DNA from: Lewinellaceae bacterium
Lineage (GTDB): Bacteria > Bacteroidota > Bacteroidia > Chitinophagales > Saprospiraceae
Assembly: GCA_020636045.1 (NCBI GenBank)
Contig: JACJYP010000015.1
Span: 1-64,000 of the forward strand
Reading direction: 5' to 3'
DNA length: 64,000 nt
The notes beneath the pieces are model-generated. The model ran no database searches. It had not been told where the DNA came from and saw nothing but the letters and a program-made list of their open reading frames with translations. Position numbers and translations under genes: made by a program. Of this stretch, positions 45,718-54,231 are shown in pieces; the stretch's first letter is position 1; each line of letters opens with the position of its first letter.

Positions 45718-46011
45718 TCAGCGGATCACCACGTCTTTGATATACTCCTCCCCCATTTCTTCGTTCAGCAGGCTTTTGATCTTGTCTTTAGCGTAGGAAA
45801 GTTCGTGCTTGAGCGGCCCCGACAAAATGGTGAGGTACAATACCTGCTTTCGTACGGTAATGCCGGAAGTGTAGGTGGCGATGGTTTTGCCCATCAGTTT
45901 CTCCCACAGCATCTTGATCCTTGTCTCGTCGAGATGCGGTTTCAGCCGGAATTCCTGCAGCATATCCTGCATGGCTTCCTTCAGGGAGTTGTCATTTTTT
46001 TTCTTCAGCAC
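45718..46011 (-). CDS. DUF721 (DciA-like) protein
   Basis: 97 residues from a GTG at 46011. The longer frame needs a TTG at 46062 inside sequence that resembles a promoter (AAATTTGC), so I prefer GTG. DUF721 signatures: SLKEAMQDMLQEF, LWEKLMGKTIATYT and LYLTILSGPLKHELSYAKD. Related DciA proteins help load the replicative helicase DnaB in bacteria without DnaC or DnaI; whether this short protein does so is inference. It follows the MFS gene on the same strand. Confidence 0.75.
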   Translation of the reverse strand: MLKKKNDNSLKEAMQDMLQEFRLKPHLDETRIKMLWEKLMGKTIATYTSGITVRKQVLYLTILSGPLKHELSYAKDKIKSLLNEEMGEEYIKDVVIR

Positions 46012-46081
46012 GACACCAAGATACGCAGTGCCGATGGAAGCGGGGAAATCGGGGCGCTGCAAATTTCGCGACCTTTCCCAG

Positions 46082-47305
46082 TCATTTCATTTTCAAGGAA
46101 ATATAGACCAGCCAACCCAGTAGAATGGTGATGCCGCCGGCCAGAATGGGCAGACTGGTACCAATGGTGCTCAGATAACCGGCAATGACCGGGGGCAACA
46201 TTTGACCTACGGAAATCATGCTTTGGTTGATGCCGAGTATTTCTCCCTGCTCCTGCGCGCCAGCCTGCGCACTCACCACCGTTGTGAGGTTCGGAGCCGT
46301 GATACCCTGAAAAGTGGCAATAAACGGGTTGATCCACATGACATTCCAGGGATTATCGGGCAGCAGTACCAGTGGCACTGCGATGCCGAGCAGCAAAATA
46401 GAGTACCGCAGGATATGCTGCGACGAGACTTTTTTGGCCAAACGCCGCACGGTGAATCCCTGGGTGAACACCAGCCAGATGCCCACCCATCCAAAAATGA
46501 TCCCGATATTCTTCTCCGTCAGACCGAACCGGTGCATGAGGTAGTAGGAAAAAAAGGTCGTGAAAAAGGAAAAACCCAGCGATAAAAGCAACGACACCGC
46601 AAAAATGCCTCGCAGGTTCACTGATGCAAACGCCCGCCGGATGTTTCTGAATCCCATCAGAAAACTGACGGCAGTGGCGTTCCGCTCGGGCAACGTCTCC
46701 CTGAAGTTTAAGCGCAGCAGGAGTATATTGATCAGCGTAAGCGCCGCCGTAAACCAGAAAGGGGTAGCGTGATTGAACCAGGAAACCACCGTGTTGTCCG
46801 CGAGAAAACCGCCGATCGCGGGGCCCAGAATAAAGCCCAGTCCGAACGCCATGCCTACCAGTCCGAAATATTTCGGCCGGTCCTGGGGTTGATGTCTCGT
46901 CAGATCGGAGATCGCTGAAAATACGATGCTGATGTTTCCGCCCGTGAAGCCCGGCAGGGCGCGACTTAAAAAAAGCAAGGGCAGGTTTTTTAGCACAATA
47001 GCCCATGCAAAGAGGATATAACCGATGAACGTGCCGGCAAGCGATAGCAGCAGCATTGGTTTGCGACCGAAGCGGTCGGACAAGGCGCCGAGCGCCGGGG
47101 CGCCGAAAAACTGCATAAACGGATAGATCGCGATCAGGTACCCATAGAGGATAGAGCGATCAGCCTCTGAGGTACCTGCGGACAGTATACTCGTTTCGGG
47201 AGAAATAAAAAGCGCCGGCAAGACGGGAATGATGATGCCCACACCCAGCATATCGAGAAAAACGGTGAGGAATACCGGAAAAAGCGGGGAACGGGAAGGC
47301 TTCAT
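46082..47305 (-). CDS. MFS transporter, TetA-like
   Basis: 407 residues with twelve predicted membrane segments. The first cytoplasmic loop carries GALSDRFGRKPML, motif A of the drug:H+ antiporter-1 (TCR/Tet) family, and the signature PGFTGGNISIV lies in helix 5. Tet-type MFS proteins include tetracycline and multidrug pumps, but chromosomal copies in Bacteroidetes usually have unknown substrates. It lies 55 bp after hemF on the same strand, probably in one unit with it and the DUF721 gene. Confidence 0.85.
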   Translation of the reverse strand: MKPSRSPLFPVFLTVFLDMLGVGIIIPVLPALFISPETSILSAGTSEADRSILYGYLIAIYPFMQFFGAPALGALSDRFGRKPMLLLSLAGTFIGYILFAWAIVLKNLPLLFLSRALPGFTGGNISIVFSAISDLTRHQPQDRPKYFGLVGMAFGLGFILGPAIGGFLADNTVVSWFNHATPFWFTAALTLINILLLRLNFRETLPERNATAVSFLMGFRNIRRAFASVNLRGIFAVSLLLSLGFSFFTTFFSYYLMHRFGLTEKNIGIIFGWVGIWLVFTQGFTVRRLAKKVSSQHILRYSILLLGIAVPLVLLPDNPWNVMWINPFIATFQGITAPNLTTVVSAQAGAQEQGEILGINQSMISVGQMLPPVIAGYLSTIGTSLPILAGGITILLGWLVYISLKMK

Positions 47306-47360
47306 AAAGCGGCTTTAGTGGTGAAAACAGCTATTATAACAAAACAGCCGTGCAAGGAAT

Positions 47361-48251
47361 TTAAACCCATGACACGTCTTTTCGAAGCCAGGCAAGGGTT
47401 TGCGCCTCCGGGCTTTCGGGTTCTGGAGTAAAATTGTACACCCATTGCGCCTCCGGGGGCATGCTCATCAGGATCGATTCGACGCGGCCGTTGGTCTCCA
47501 GGCCAAACTTGGTGCCCCGATCCCAAACGAGGTTAAATTCCACGTATCTGCCGCGCCGGAGCATTTGCCAGCGTTTTTCACGGTCCGACCAGGGCCTGTC
47601 AACCGAGCGGCGCAGCAATTCAACATAAGTCGGCGCAAAAGCCCGGCCCACGGCATTGGCAAAAGCAAACAACTCCTCCTGTGAATGCCCGGATCTTTCA
47701 TCCAGGTAATCAAAAAAGATACCGCCGACGCCGCGTGTCTCCTGCCGGTGCCGCAGATAGAAATAATCATCTGCCTGGGTTTTAAAAGCGCTGTAAAAGC
47801 CCGGATCGAAGCGATCGCACACCTCTTTTAACTGCTTGTGGAAGTATCGCGCATCATCCGGAATTACATAGTGGGGCGTAAGATCGATGCCGCCCCCAAA
47901 CCACCAGCGCCCGGCGCCGGTCTCAAAATACCGAACGTTCATATGGATGATCGGCGCCATCGGACTGTGCGGGTGCAACACGATCGAAACGCCCGTCGCA
48001 AAAAAATCGGTCGGTGGCAGTTGCATGCTCAGGGCGATCTTCTCCGGCAAAGGTCCGTGCACGGCACTGAACATGACTCCGCCCTTTTCGATCACCGCTC
48101 CTTCGATCACCCGACTGCGTCCACCCCCACCTTCCGGACGAAGCCATTCGTCTTCCCTGAACTTCCCTGCCCCATCCGCTTGTTCCAATTGCCGGCAGAT
48201 ATCGTCCTGCAATTCCCGGAACCGGTCGGCAACATATTCTTTTGCGTACAT
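47361..48251 (-). CDS. hemF: Oxygen-dependent coproporphyrinogen III oxidase
   Basis: 296 residues, the usual length. It oxidatively decarboxylates coproporphyrinogen III to protoporphyrinogen IX using O2, so the organism makes haem aerobically. Signature segments: MNVRYFETGAGRWWFGGGID with ligands for substrate, then HRQETRGVGGIFFDYLD and GRYVEFNLVWDRGTKFGL, all family-diagnostic. It is divergent from the nucleoside phosphorylase gene, sharing an 85-bp promoter region. Confidence 0.96.
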   Translation of the reverse strand: MYAKEYVADRFRELQDDICRQLEQADGAGKFREDEWLRPEGGGGRSRVIEGAVIEKGGVMFSAVHGPLPEKIALSMQLPPTDFFATGVSIVLHPHSPMAPIIHMNVRYFETGAGRWWFGGGIDLTPHYVIPDDARYFHKQLKEVCDRFDPGFYSAFKTQADDYFYLRHRQETRGVGGIFFDYLDERSGHSQEELFAFANAVGRAFAPTYVELLRRSVDRPWSDREKRWQMLRRGRYVEFNLVWDRGTKFGLETNGRVESILMSMPPEAQWVYNFTPEPESPEAQTLAWLRKDVSWV

Positions 48252-48269
48252 GTCGTGTTTTTACTTTTG
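48241..48269 (+). promoter_or_regulatory. Near-consensus promoter for the nucleoside phosphorylase
   Basis: TTTG (48241-48244), 17 bases of spacing, TACTTTTG (48262-48269). The -33 box overlaps the first codons of divergent hemF. The leader to the ATG at 48337 is about 60 bases and A/T-rich. Confidence 0.55.
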
Positions 48270-48336
48270 TGCAAAGGTTGTTTTCATTTTTTGTAGAAAA
48301 AACAAAAAACAGTAAAGAAAATTTTAACTGAGTAGT

Positions 48337-49212
48337 ATGAAACTAAAGGAATCCGAACTCATCCTCAATAAAAACGGCAGCATTTATCACTTGCAGTTAT
48401 TTCCGGAACAGGTTGCCCCGACGGTACTCACGGTGGGCGACCCCGACCGGGTACGAATGGTGAGCCGGTATTTCGACCGGATCGACCATAAAGTGCGGCA
48501 TCGCGAATTTGTGACCCACACAGGTTGGCTTGGCAAAACACATCTGACCGTGATCTCTACCGGAATCGGAACGGATAATATTGACATTGTACTGAACGAA
48601 CTCGACGCTTTGGTGAACCTGGACCTGGAAAGCAGGAGCACTCTAACCCGTTTAACATCACTGAACATTATTCGCCTCGGCACATCCGGGGGTATTCAGC
48701 CGGAGCTCGGTGTCGATAGTTTGCTGATGTCGAATGCCGCTTTCGGCATGGACGGCCTGTTGCGCTACTACCACGCACCCGGGCTCATTGACAACGAATG
48801 GGTCGGCGCCCTGACGGCCCACGCAGGTGATATTCGCACGCTTCCTGCCCTGCCTTATTACGCCCCGGCCGATCCTGGTCTTGTGAATATCTTCTCAGAA
48901 AGATTTCAGCCGGGACTTACGGTCACCAGTACGGGATTCTATGCCCCGCAGGGCAGACAGATCAGGGCTACTTCCGCCGTACCGGAATTGTTACAGACCC
49001 TCCAGGCATTTGCGTTCAAGGGGAAAAAGATCACCAACCTGGAAATGGAAACATCCGCTATCTACGGGCTTTCCGGCATACTCGGGCACCGCGCTATATC
49101 GCTCAATGCCATTTTGGCCAATCGGGCCACCGGCACGTTTAGCAAACATCCGGAACGCGTTGTAAAAAGGCTGATCGAGACAGCACTGGAAAAATTATCG
49201 GAGCGCATTTAG
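48337..49212 (+). CDS. Nucleoside phosphorylase (PNP/UDP family 1)
   Basis: 291 residues. It has the trimeric/hexameric nucleoside phosphorylase fold: phosphate-binding VGDPDRVRMVSRYFD, a STGIGTDNIDIVLNEL segment, RLGTSGGIQPEL and the substrate motif NLEMETSAIYGLS (MET) near residue 235. This pattern is closest to uridine phosphorylase. It cleaves a nucleoside with phosphate to base and ribose-1-phosphate for salvage. The exact nucleoside is not decided by sequence. Confidence 0.9.
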   Translation: MKLKESELILNKNGSIYHLQLFPEQVAPTVLTVGDPDRVRMVSRYFDRIDHKVRHREFVTHTGWLGKTHLTVISTGIGTDNIDIVLNELDALVNLDLESRSTLTRLTSLNIIRLGTSGGIQPELGVDSLLMSNAAFGMDGLLRYYHAPGLIDNEWVGALTAHAGDIRTLPALPYYAPADPGLVNIFSERFQPGLTVTSTGFYAPQGRQIRATSAVPELLQTLQAFAFKGKKITNLEMETSAIYGLSGILGHRAISLNAILANRATGTFSKHPERVVKRLIETALEKLSERI

Positions 49213-49276
49213 GCAAAAACCCCCTATTTTCACCTTTGAAGTTGAATTCATTATTTCAAAATCAAAAACTCTGATT

Positions 49277-49711
49277 ATGAAAACATTCTTTTGCTCCTTC
49301 AAACCGGGCTTGCTGATGTTGTGCTTCGGGTTCGTGCTGGTATCGACCATGACGACCTTCCAGGCATGCTCGCCGGCATTTGATCAGGCCGGCCTGGATA
49401 ACGTCACCAACCTCGGCAGCAAACTGACCGACCTGATGGCCAAAGCCACAGAGCCATACGGCAAACACGAAGTGGCCGTAAATGCCCTGAGGACCGAACT
49501 GGGCCTGGCTGCCGAGCACGCCGCTTCACAAAAGCGCAACAAGGAAATTGCGGAAGCGTGGATGGCACTAAAAAACGAACTTGCGACTCCTTTTTTCGAT
49601 CGCTGGAAAGAAAAAGGTTTGCTGAATATAGAAGTGATCAAGGAATCTGTGGGACAAGTGGGTAAAAGCATCGATGCGATCAAAAAAGCGGAACTGGCAA
49701 AACGAAAGTAG
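49277..49711 (+). CDS. Small predicted lipoprotein, unknown function
   Basis: 144 residues. A long hydrophobic signal ends TTFQAC (Cys31), a loose lipobox. The mature part is helical and charged (VTNLGSKLTDLMAKATEPYGKHE onward) with a Lys-rich end (AELAKRK). No family recognised. The following gene, also short and helical, lies 66 bp downstream on the same strand and a strong terminator closes the pair, so they likely form a unit. Confidence 0.65.
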   Translation: MKTFFCSFKPGLLMLCFGFVLVSTMTTFQACSPAFDQAGLDNVTNLGSKLTDLMAKATEPYGKHEVAVNALRTELGLAAEHAASQKRNKEIAEAWMALKNELATPFFDRWKEKGLLNIEVIKESVGQVGKSIDAIKKAELAKRK

Positions 49712-49777
49712 CCGTGGCACGCACTTTGCCGCAAGTTCCCCTTGATATCAGTTGCCTAAACACCAAATTTATCAATC

Positions 49778-50113
49778 ATGCCGGATAAAGAAAAAAAGAT
49801 AAAAACAACCCTCGACGAACTCGATGACAAGATCATCGACATGGTCGGCAATCACATCAAACGCAGGCGGCAACATTATGAAGAAGCCGCGCGGCGTTTG
49901 CACGAAAACCTGAAATCAGATGCCAGGCGCTATGCATTCATGCTCTCCGAAAGCACAATTACCCAGGAAGACTTCGAGATGCTCATGAAAGGTCGTTGGG
50001 CACAATTAAAGATCGAATTACTGGCCGAAGTATCCGTATCCAAGCGGAAATTCGATGATATTGCAGGCGACATGCTGAAACTTACGGTCAATTCGCTCCT
50101 GAACGCAGTGTGA
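49778..50113 (+). CDS. Small helical hypothetical protein
   Basis: 111 residues, no signal peptide, highly charged and predicted all-helical: KTTLDELDDKIIDMVGNHIK then HYEEAARRLHENL. No family recognised. It is followed 27 bases later by a perfect-stem terminator. It may be a cytoplasmic partner of the lipoprotein encoded just upstream, but only gene order suggests this. Confidence 0.65.
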   Translation: MPDKEKKIKTTLDELDDKIIDMVGNHIKRRRQHYEEAARRLHENLKSDARRYAFMLSESTITQEDFEMLMKGRWAQLKIELLAEVSVSKRKFDDIAGDMLKLTVNSLLNAV

Positions 50114-50140
50114 TAGTATTCCGTTCGCACACATACGATC

Positions 50141-50177
50141 CCACAGCCCCGCCCGCCGCGGGGCTGTGGCGTTTTTA
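50141..50177 (+). terminator. Very strong intrinsic terminator
   Basis: CCACAGCCCCGC (50141-50152) pairs perfectly with GCGGGGCTGTGG (50158-50169), loop CCGCC... of five bases, followed by CGTTTTTAC. It separates the small-protein pair from the Bat operon. Confidence 0.9.
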
Positions 50178-50283
50178 CAGAACCACTAAAAGTTGAAAAA
50201 AAGACCTAAGTGGCCACAGCGAATACTCATTTCCCCATTCTTTCGTTATTTCACCTTTCAAGAGAGGAATTTGCCTGAAATCC

Positions 50284-51279
50284 ATGCAACAACAAAACGA
50301 CATGGAAGCCTTGTCCCGTTATGTGGAAACGGAAAGTGCTTTCCTGGATAAATTGACTGCCGTTACGGCAAAAGTGATCGTCGGCCAGGAGGCCATGCTC
50401 GACCGCCTGCTGATCGGCCTGCTGACCAAAGGGCACGTACTGCTGGAAGGCATGCCCGGACTGGCCAAAACCCTGGCCATTAAAACCCTTGCACAGGCCG
50501 TGGATGCACGGTTCAGCCGCATACAGTTTACACCCGACCTGCTGCCCGCTGACGTCGTGGGAACCACCATCTACAACCCGTCCACTTCCCAGTTCACCGT
50601 ACGGCAAGGGCCTATTTTTGCCAATTTTGTGCTGGCTGATGAAATCAACCGCGCGCCCGCCAAGGTGCAGAGCGCCCTGCTAGAAGCGATGCAGGAGCGA
50701 CAGGTGACCATCGGCACACAGACATACAAACTGGACGAGCCTTTCCTCGTGCTGGCGACACAAAACCCCATCGAACAGGAAGGCACCTACCCGCTTCCGG
50801 AAGCACAGGCCGACCGTTTTCTGCTCAAGGTCAAGATCGGGTATCCTTCTCTGGAGGATGAGCGAAGCATCATTCGCCGCAACCTGAACGATGAAGAGCC
50901 CGAAGTGTCAAAAGTAATGTCCATAGAAACCCTGCTGCGCGCACGGCAGGCGGTTAAGAAAGTCTATCTGAGCGAAAAGATCGAGCAATACATCCTTCAG
51001 ATCGTTTTTGCCACCCGCTTTCCTGCGCAATACGGTCTGGACGTGCTGGCGCCGCTGCTGCAGTACGGCGCATCGCCGCGTGCCAGCATTGCCCTGGCAA
51101 AAGCGGCCCGCGCCGTGGCCTTCCTCAACCGCAGGGGATACGTCACTCCCGACGACGTCCGGGAAATATGTCCCGATGTATTGCGGCATCGCCTTGGACT
51201 TACGTTTGAAGCCGAGGCGGAAAACATCAGCCAGGAAGATATTATTGAACGCATTCTGAGCACCCTTGTCATCCCATAA
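50284..51279 (+). CDS. MoxR-type AAA+ ATPase
   Basis: 331 residues (a start at 50302 is also possible). AAA_3 domain: Walker A GMPGLAKT near residue 58, Walker B VLADEINRAP, sensor motif ATQNPIEQEGTYPLPEAQ and the lid domain. MoxR ATPases act as chaperones that help assemble or metallate partner proteins with VWA domains. It is the first gene of a tightly spaced operon (gap of 15 bp to the DUF58 gene) that includes two VWA proteins, its likely partners. Confidence 0.94.
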   Translation: MQQQNDMEALSRYVETESAFLDKLTAVTAKVIVGQEAMLDRLLIGLLTKGHVLLEGMPGLAKTLAIKTLAQAVDARFSRIQFTPDLLPADVVGTTIYNPSTSQFTVRQGPIFANFVLADEINRAPAKVQSALLEAMQERQVTIGTQTYKLDEPFLVLATQNPIEQEGTYPLPEAQADRFLLKVKIGYPSLEDERSIIRRNLNDEEPEVSKVMSIETLLRARQAVKKVYLSEKIEQYILQIVFATRFPAQYGLDVLAPLLQYGASPRASIALAKAARAVAFLNRRGYVTPDDVREICPDVLRHRLGLTFEAEAENISQEDIIERILSTLVIP

Positions 51280-51294
51280 CACCGGACAGCGGAA

Positions 51295-52179
51295 ATGAAT
51301 ACGGCCGAATTGCTGAAAAAAGTCCGGCGCATCGAGATCAAAACCCGCGGACTGAGCAGTCACCTGTTCTCCGGAGGCTACCACAGCGCCTTCAAGGGAC
51401 GCGGTATGTCATTCAGCGAGGTAAGGCTTTATTATCCGGGCGACGACGTGCGAGCCATCGACTGGAACGTAACGGCGCGCAGCGGCGAACCCTACATCAA
51501 AGTGTTCGACGAGGAGCGTGAAAATACCGTCATGTTGTTGGTCGATGTGAGCGGATCCGCTGTGTTCGGCAGCCACAACCAGTTCAAAGCGGAGTACCTG
51601 ACCGAATTGTGTGCTGTGCTGGCGTTCTCCGCGATCGCCAACAACGACAAGGTGGGCGTCATGCTGTTTTCCGACCGGATAGAATTATATATTCCCCCCA
51701 AAAAAGGCAAACAGCACATTCTGAGGATCATACGGGAGGTGCTGAACATCACACCGCAGGGGCGAAAAACTGCGCTGGGGAACGCCCTGCAGTACATACA
51801 CAACGGCCTGAAAAAACGCTGCGTTTGTTTTGTCCTGTCCGATTTTCTGGATGATCAATATGAAGAGGCGCTACGCGTGCTCGCCAGAAAACACGATTGT
51901 ATCGGCATCCATTGCTGGGATCCGCTGGAAAGAGACCTGCCCGACGTGGGCGTGCTGCGTGTATCCGATGCGGAGACGGGAGAGCAGGTTTGGGTGGATA
52001 CCACCAGCCACCGGCTGAGGCGGCAATACTGGCATTCTTTTGAATCTCACACGGCGGAAACTCAATCGCTGTTCCGGCGCGCCGGGGCCGATTTTTTAAG
52101 TCTTGGCACCCATCAGCCTTACGTCAACCCCCTGCTTCAGTTCTTTTCAAAACGTTCAAAAACCGTTACGCACGGATAA
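51295..52179 (+). CDS. DUF58 domain protein
   Basis: 294 residues. The DUF58 core covers most of the protein: SGGYHSAFKGRGMSFSEVR, then YYPGDDVRAIDWNVTARSG, the family signature. A VWA-like fold follows (MLLVDVSGSAVFG with a DxSxS-type metal site). Cytoplasmic, no signal. DUF58 genes nearly always follow moxR; the protein presumably bridges MoxR and the membrane BatA/BatB proteins. Start ATG at 51295, 15 bp after moxR. Confidence 0.93.
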   Translation: MNTAELLKKVRRIEIKTRGLSSHLFSGGYHSAFKGRGMSFSEVRLYYPGDDVRAIDWNVTARSGEPYIKVFDEERENTVMLLVDVSGSAVFGSHNQFKAEYLTELCAVLAFSAIANNDKVGVMLFSDRIELYIPPKKGKQHILRIIREVLNITPQGRKTALGNALQYIHNGLKKRCVCFVLSDFLDDQYEEALRVLARKHDCIGIHCWDPLERDLPDVGVLRVSDAETGEQVWVDTTSHRLRRQYWHSFESHTAETQSLFRRAGADFLSLGTHQPYVNPLLQFFSKRSKTVTHG

Positions 52180-52203
52180 CCCGTTCGGAAATATTCCGCA
52201 TAC

Positions 52204-53160
52204 ATGAATGTAATGCAAACGACAAAACTGCTCCGTATGGCCGCTCTGACGATCTCGTTAGGTCTGGCGGCAGGGCTGAACGCCGTTTGCGCACAGGTAT
52301 CTGCCATCGCCAATTTGCGCCCCGAGCGGGTGGAGACCGGCGATACCACTTCGCTGTGGATATTGGTATCCGGCGTCCGTACAGAACCGGGCCACGTCAA
52401 TTTCGGCGCCTGGGCCAGTATCATTCCCTCCGCCAACATCATTTCCAGAAATGTAAAATGGCGCCGCTCCGGCAAGCAGTGGGTCATCCGATACACCCTG
52501 CTTGCATTCGACAGCGCATCGCTCGAACTCCCCCCGCTCAAGATATCCTATGGTACTGGCGAGACGGTCAGCACAAACGCACTCGGGCTAACCGTGTTTC
52601 CGACACCCGGTGCAGGGCTGGAGGAAATGGCAGACATTCGTGAAATACAAAAGGAAGCGATCCACTGGACCGACCACTGGCCCTGGGGAGCGGCCGGCGC
52701 GGCGGCACTGCTGCTTTTGTATTTATTGTTTCGAAAAAAGCGGCGGCGCCCCAAACCTGTACCGGTATCAATCCCTCAACAACCCGCAACGCCCTTGCCT
52801 ACGCCCTATGAGCATGCCCTGCGACAACTGGAAATACTAAAGCGGAATATCCCGGACAGCGAAGAAGCGCTGCAGGACTACTATGCAAGGATCAGCCTGA
52901 TCCTGCGGGAATATCTGGAAAACCGTTTTGCAATACCCGCGCTCGAATCGACAACACCGGAAGTAAAGAATATGCTTGCCAACACCTCATTTCCATCTGA
53001 GTTGAAAAAAATGGTGCTGGAAGTACTGAACCGGGCCGATCTTGTCAAATATGCCCGCTCGGCCCCGGCTGTGACAGCCCGCGAGAAGATATTGGAGGAT
53101 GCCCGGCTTTTTGTCGTAAAAAGCCACCATGCCTTCGAACAACAAGTACATCAAAACTGA
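52204..53160 (+). CDS. Bat-operon membrane protein, DUF4381-like
   Basis: 318 residues. A signal peptide (about 1-30) precedes a periplasmic beta domain (ANLRPERVETGDTTSLWILV) that resembles the BatD-type N-terminal module in miniature. A single membrane segment (AAGAAALLLLYLLFRKKRRR) near 165 is followed by a cytoplasmic helical domain (YYARISLILREYLENRF) of DUF4381 type. It lies 24 bp after the DUF58 gene. The role is unknown but its place in the operon is standard. Confidence 0.75.
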   Translation: MNVMQTTKLLRMAALTISLGLAAGLNAVCAQVSAIANLRPERVETGDTTSLWILVSGVRTEPGHVNFGAWASIIPSANIISRNVKWRRSGKQWVIRYTLLAFDSASLELPPLKISYGTGETVSTNALGLTVFPTPGAGLEEMADIREIQKEAIHWTDHWPWGAAGAAALLLLYLLFRKKRRRPKPVPVSIPQQPATPLPTPYEHALRQLEILKRNIPDSEEALQDYYARISLILREYLENRFAIPALESTTPEVKNMLANTSFPSELKKMVLEVLNRADLVKYARSAPAVTAREKILEDARLFVVKSHHAFEQQVHQN

Positions 53161-53175
53161 CCTGATCACAAAGAT

Positions 53176-54192
53176 TTGCAGCTTCAGATCACATTGAATT
53201 CATACATCCTCGCCGAACCGCTTTGGCTACTGCTCCTGCTATTGCTGCCATTGCTCATGTACTGGTACCGCAAGGGCATCGGTCGACGCCATGTTACCTT
53301 GCAGGTCTCGCGGATGCAGGCAATGAAGGGCGTAAAAACATGGGTGGTATATGCCCGCAACTGGATACAGGCGCTTCGCTGGATCGCGATCGTGTTGATC
53401 ATTATTGCGCTGGCGAGGCCCCAGCAGTTCTGGCGCGAAGAACAGATCGAAGCCGATGCCATCGACATCATGATCGCTATGGATATTTCTGCCAGCATGT
53501 TGTCGCGCGATTTTCGCCCCGACCGCCTTTCGGCAGCAAAAGAAATGGCGGCAGGATTTGTAGGCAGAAGGCCGTACGACCGTATGGGGCTGGTGTTGTT
53601 TTCCGGCGGCGCTTTCACACAATGCCCGCTGACCAATGACCGAAGGGTACTACAGGCGTTCATAAACAACATCCAGACCGGTCGACTGCCCGACGGCACA
53701 GCGATCGGCATGGGGCTTGCCACGTCGATACAACACCTGAAGGACAGCCCCTCCAAAAGCAGGATCGTATTGCTGATCACCGACGGGGAGAACAATTCGG
53801 GCGAGTTGGGTCCGCTCACAGCGGCTGCCATAGCCAAAGCGCTGGGCATACGCGTCTATACCATCGGGATCGGCACGGATGGCGTCGTTGAATCGCCCGT
53901 CAGCCAGAATATGGATGGCAGTTATCAGTTTGCTCCGCGGCAAATGTCGCTCGATACAGGCCTGTTGAAAGGGATTGCAGGGACCACTCACGGCATATTT
54001 TACCGCGCCCGCTCCTCCGACGATCTGCGCGCGATTTACAGCGAAATAGAAAGCCTGGAAAAAACCAAGGTGGTGCGCAGCACTGTACGTCGTTCCACGG
54101 ATATGTTTTTCTGGTTCCTCAATGTGGCATTTTGCCTGCTGGTGCTTGAGTTATTGCTCAGATGGGGTCCACTGCGCGTCATTACGGTATAA
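53176..54192 (+). CDS. batA: BatA: VWA-domain membrane protein
   Basis: 338 residues. The start is a TTG at 53176, 15 bp after the previous stop; no in-frame ATG precedes the first membrane segment. N-terminal membrane hairpin (PLWLLLLLLLPLLMYWYRKG and another near 70), then a VWA domain with intact MIDAS residues: MDISASML (DxSxS), T and D of LITDGENNSG. A C-terminal transmembrane segment follows. In Bacteroides, Bat proteins contribute to oxygen tolerance; MoxR probably acts on this VWA. Confidence 0.9.
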   Translation: MQLQITLNSYILAEPLWLLLLLLLPLLMYWYRKGIGRRHVTLQVSRMQAMKGVKTWVVYARNWIQALRWIAIVLIIIALARPQQFWREEQIEADAIDIMIAMDISASMLSRDFRPDRLSAAKEMAAGFVGRRPYDRMGLVLFSGGAFTQCPLTNDRRVLQAFINNIQTGRLPDGTAIGMGLATSIQHLKDSPSKSRIVLLITDGENNSGELGPLTAAAIAKALGIRVYTIGIGTDGVVESPVSQNMDGSYQFAPRQMSLDTGLLKGIAGTTHGIFYRARSSDDLRAIYSEIESLEKTKVVRSTVRRSTDMFFWFLNVAFCLLVLELLLRWGPLRVITV

Positions 54193-54231
54193 GATCATTC
54201 ATTTAGACATTGCGTTTTCAATATAAAAGCC

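Noticed and set aside
46082..47305. Tetracycline resistance determinant
   Set aside because: Motif A is Tet-like, but the gene sits in a core context next to hemF with no mobile element; the substrate is unknown.
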